A DNA stretch of 47,248 nt. It comes from Nitrosomonas ureae (GTDB lineage Bacteria; Pseudomonadota; Gammaproteobacteria; Burkholderiales; Nitrosomonadaceae). How positions within the stretch are numbered: the stretch's first letter is position 1; each line of letters begins with the position of its first letter. The position numbers and the translations under genes were made by a program. This document shows, piece by piece, positions 46,324 through 47,248 of the stretch. Below the pieces are notes generated by a model, which was given only the letters and a program-made list of their open reading frames with translations, was not told the DNA's origin and did no database searches. The stretch spans positions 1 through 47,248 of the forward strand of contig NZ_FNUX01000023.1 in assembly GCF_900108305.1 (NCBI RefSeq), read 5' to 3'.

Positions 46324-46387
46324 GCAAATCTTGAAAGGAGGCTCCGAGGCTTTGCCAAAGGCAAAATGTAGGAGTTCTCAAGTTTGC
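46324..46387. repeat. Structured inverted-repeat segment
   Basis: GCAAATCTTGA (46324-46334) and TCAAGTTTGC (46378-46387) form an imperfect outer stem. Inside it is a perfect 6-bp hairpin TTTGCC-AAA-GGCAAA (46351-46365) and a small GGAG/CTCC pair. No T-tract follows on either strand. It is not in a gene and I recognise no family; it may be a small RNA, a REP-like unit or the end of a mobile element. Confidence 0.4.
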
Positions 46388-46461
46388 GTAAACGGGTCAT
46401 CACTAATCTGTAACTTTAATCATGTTCATTAATTTCACTTTACACATATTAATGAACGCAC

Positions 46462-47142
46462 TTATTGTGGTTTTTTATTAGGTTTTATAATTAGACTATC
46501 TTCTTGAATTTTATTCATGTCTAATATTTTATTTTCTAATTGTAAATTTTTTTCTTTTTCTAAACGCTGTAATTCTCTTAATTCTTTATTAATATTGTAG
46601 AGCTGAATTTTCCGCAAATTATCGTCAGCATTCTGATTATATGATGAAATTGTATATATAAGAGTTGCAAATGACAGTAATGCAGATACTCCTAGGGTAT
46701 AAAGCGCAATTTTAATTTGCTTTTTGATATGAATGTCTGATTGTTCACTACGTAAATCAAACCGTTCTAAAAATATTGCCGCTACTTTTGATAGGTCTTT
46801 TAGTAGCATAGCTGATTGCTGGGTCATTTCTCCTATTACACGATTTAATTGCAACATTTCCTCACGTTCGCGATTTTCTTTTTCCTTCATCTCTAATTGA
46901 AGGTTAAGATGGGCTGCAGATTTGGGTAATTTACTTTCGACTTTACTAAATTTGGGAGTATTTAGTGTGTCAATAGTATTTTTGTATATATCAAGGTTTA
47001 GTGGATTATCTAATGCACTAGAAGCTAATTTATTATATTTATCTATTGATAGCCCTAAAAGAGCGCTATTCTCCATTAATTTTTTTAGCTCATCTGTTGC
47101 AAGATGAGCCTGTTTATCTTTTTCAATTAATAATCGATCCAA
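46462..47142 (-). CDS. Coiled-coil membrane protein, N-terminus cut by an IS3-family element
   Basis: A 226-codon frame, unknown family, markedly AT-rich. It has helical coiled-coil residues (about 60-130), one membrane segment (about 146-166) and a second charged coiled coil with a Lys-rich tail. The first codon called is a TTG at 47142 with no ribosome-binding site. The true start probably lay beyond 47146, where the IS3-like end begins. The gene is thus likely broken at its 5' end. Its base composition differs from the housekeeping genes, which suggests it came with mobile DNA. Confidence 0.55.
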   Translation of the reverse strand: MDRLLIEKDKQAHLATDELKKLMENSALLGLSIDKYNKLASSALDNPLNLDIYKNTIDTLNTPKFSKVESKLPKSAAHLNLQLEMKEKENREREEMLQLNRVIGEMTQQSAMLLKDLSKVAAIFLERFDLRSEQSDIHIKKQIKIALYTLGVSALLSFATLIYTISSYNQNADDNLRKIQLYNINKELRELQRLEKEKNLQLENKILDMNKIQEDSLIIKPNKKPQ

Positions 47143-47146
47143 GTAT

Positions 47147-47248
47147 TGAACCGCCCCGGGTTTATCGGAGACTCCATTTCTTGAGAGAATGGAGCTATGA
47201 ATAAATCGATAAGATACTCACCTGAAATCCGTGAACGAGCAATTCGCA
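47147..47248 (+). mobile_element. IS3-family element, left end, cut by the window
   Basis: TGAACCGCCCCGGGTTTATC followed by GGAGAC at 47147-47172 is a typical IS3-family terminal repeat. A hairpin CTCCATT (47172-47178) / AATGGAG (47188-47194) holds the GGAG ribosome-binding site of the first transposase frame, a feature of several IS elements that limits readthrough expression. The element continues beyond the window. Confidence 0.8.
47197..47248 (+). CDS. IS3-family transposase OrfA, 5' fragment
   Basis: Seventeen codons from the ATG at 47197, beginning MNKSIRYSPEIRERAIR, which matches the start of IS3-family OrfA helix-turn-helix proteins (KYSPEVRERAVRMV type). The rest lies outside the window. 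Confidence 0.75.
   Translation, partial: MNKSIRYSPEIRERAIR

Noticed and set aside
46300..46400. 31-codon minus-strand frame through the stem-loop
   Set aside because: Very short, no recognisable product and no ribosome-binding site; the inverted repeats explain the segment better.

Overview
The window looks like chromosomal DNA of a betaproteobacterium. It most resembles a Nitrosomonas-type ammonia oxidiser: moderate A+T content, a PEP-CTERM protein, the gene orders argS-SPOR-dsbA and gmk-rpoZ-spoT, and an E3 dihydrolipoamide dehydrogenase with its own lipoyl domain. This placement is inferred from gene content and sequence style. No 16S or amo/hao gene is present to prove it.

Layout: (1) 146-4748, minus strand: sucC-sucD (TCA cycle), a small lipoprotein, dacB/PBP4 and a CBS-domain protein. 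(2) 5004-10101, mostly plus: accessory envelope genes, including a secreted Gly/Asp/aromatic-repeat protein with a histidine cluster, a small membrane protein, a DUF1993 protein, a secreted protein with an apparent internal duplication, and a minus-strand VIT1/CCC1-type metal transporter. (3) 10102-15627: an HPt-REC-REC-GGDEF diguanylate cyclase, then a minus-strand trio of retropepsin-like lipoprotein, inactive transglutaminase-7TM protein and ATP-grasp ligase, then a small exported protein. (4) 15692-25034: proA-lpdA, an HDOD protein, a PEP-CTERM protein, a VOC protein, and glk-glgP for glucan/glucose use. (5) 25219-29974, plus: a HerA-like ATPase, then a tight Ddl-like ligase / GNAT / DapF-like cluster whose epimerase keeps both catalytic cysteines but has lost most residues that read the distal end of diaminopimelate. 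(6) 30070-43772, minus: housekeeping genes hflX, spoT, rpoZ, gmk, an HDOD-GAF protein, msrA, dsbA, a SPOR protein, argS, rlmB and rnr. A 144-bp MITE-like element separates spoT from rpoZ. (7) 43829-47248: tRNA-Leu(CAG) followed by a mobile, AT-rich end. This holds an IS-end-like sequence, a filamentous-phage (inovirus) remnant (pIII tail fused to DUF2523, then Zot), a cold-shock gene with a terminator-like hairpin in its leader, and a coiled-coil membrane protein cut by an IS3-family element that runs off the window.

The strongest candidates for something undescribed are the Ddl-like/GNAT/DapF-like cluster (possibly a D-amino-acid-containing dipeptide or modified amino acid), the repeat-rich secreted protein beside sucC, and the terminator-like RNA hairpins placed just before cspA and tRNA-Leu. 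Functions assigned to these are inference. The sequence facts behind them are stated separately in each entry.
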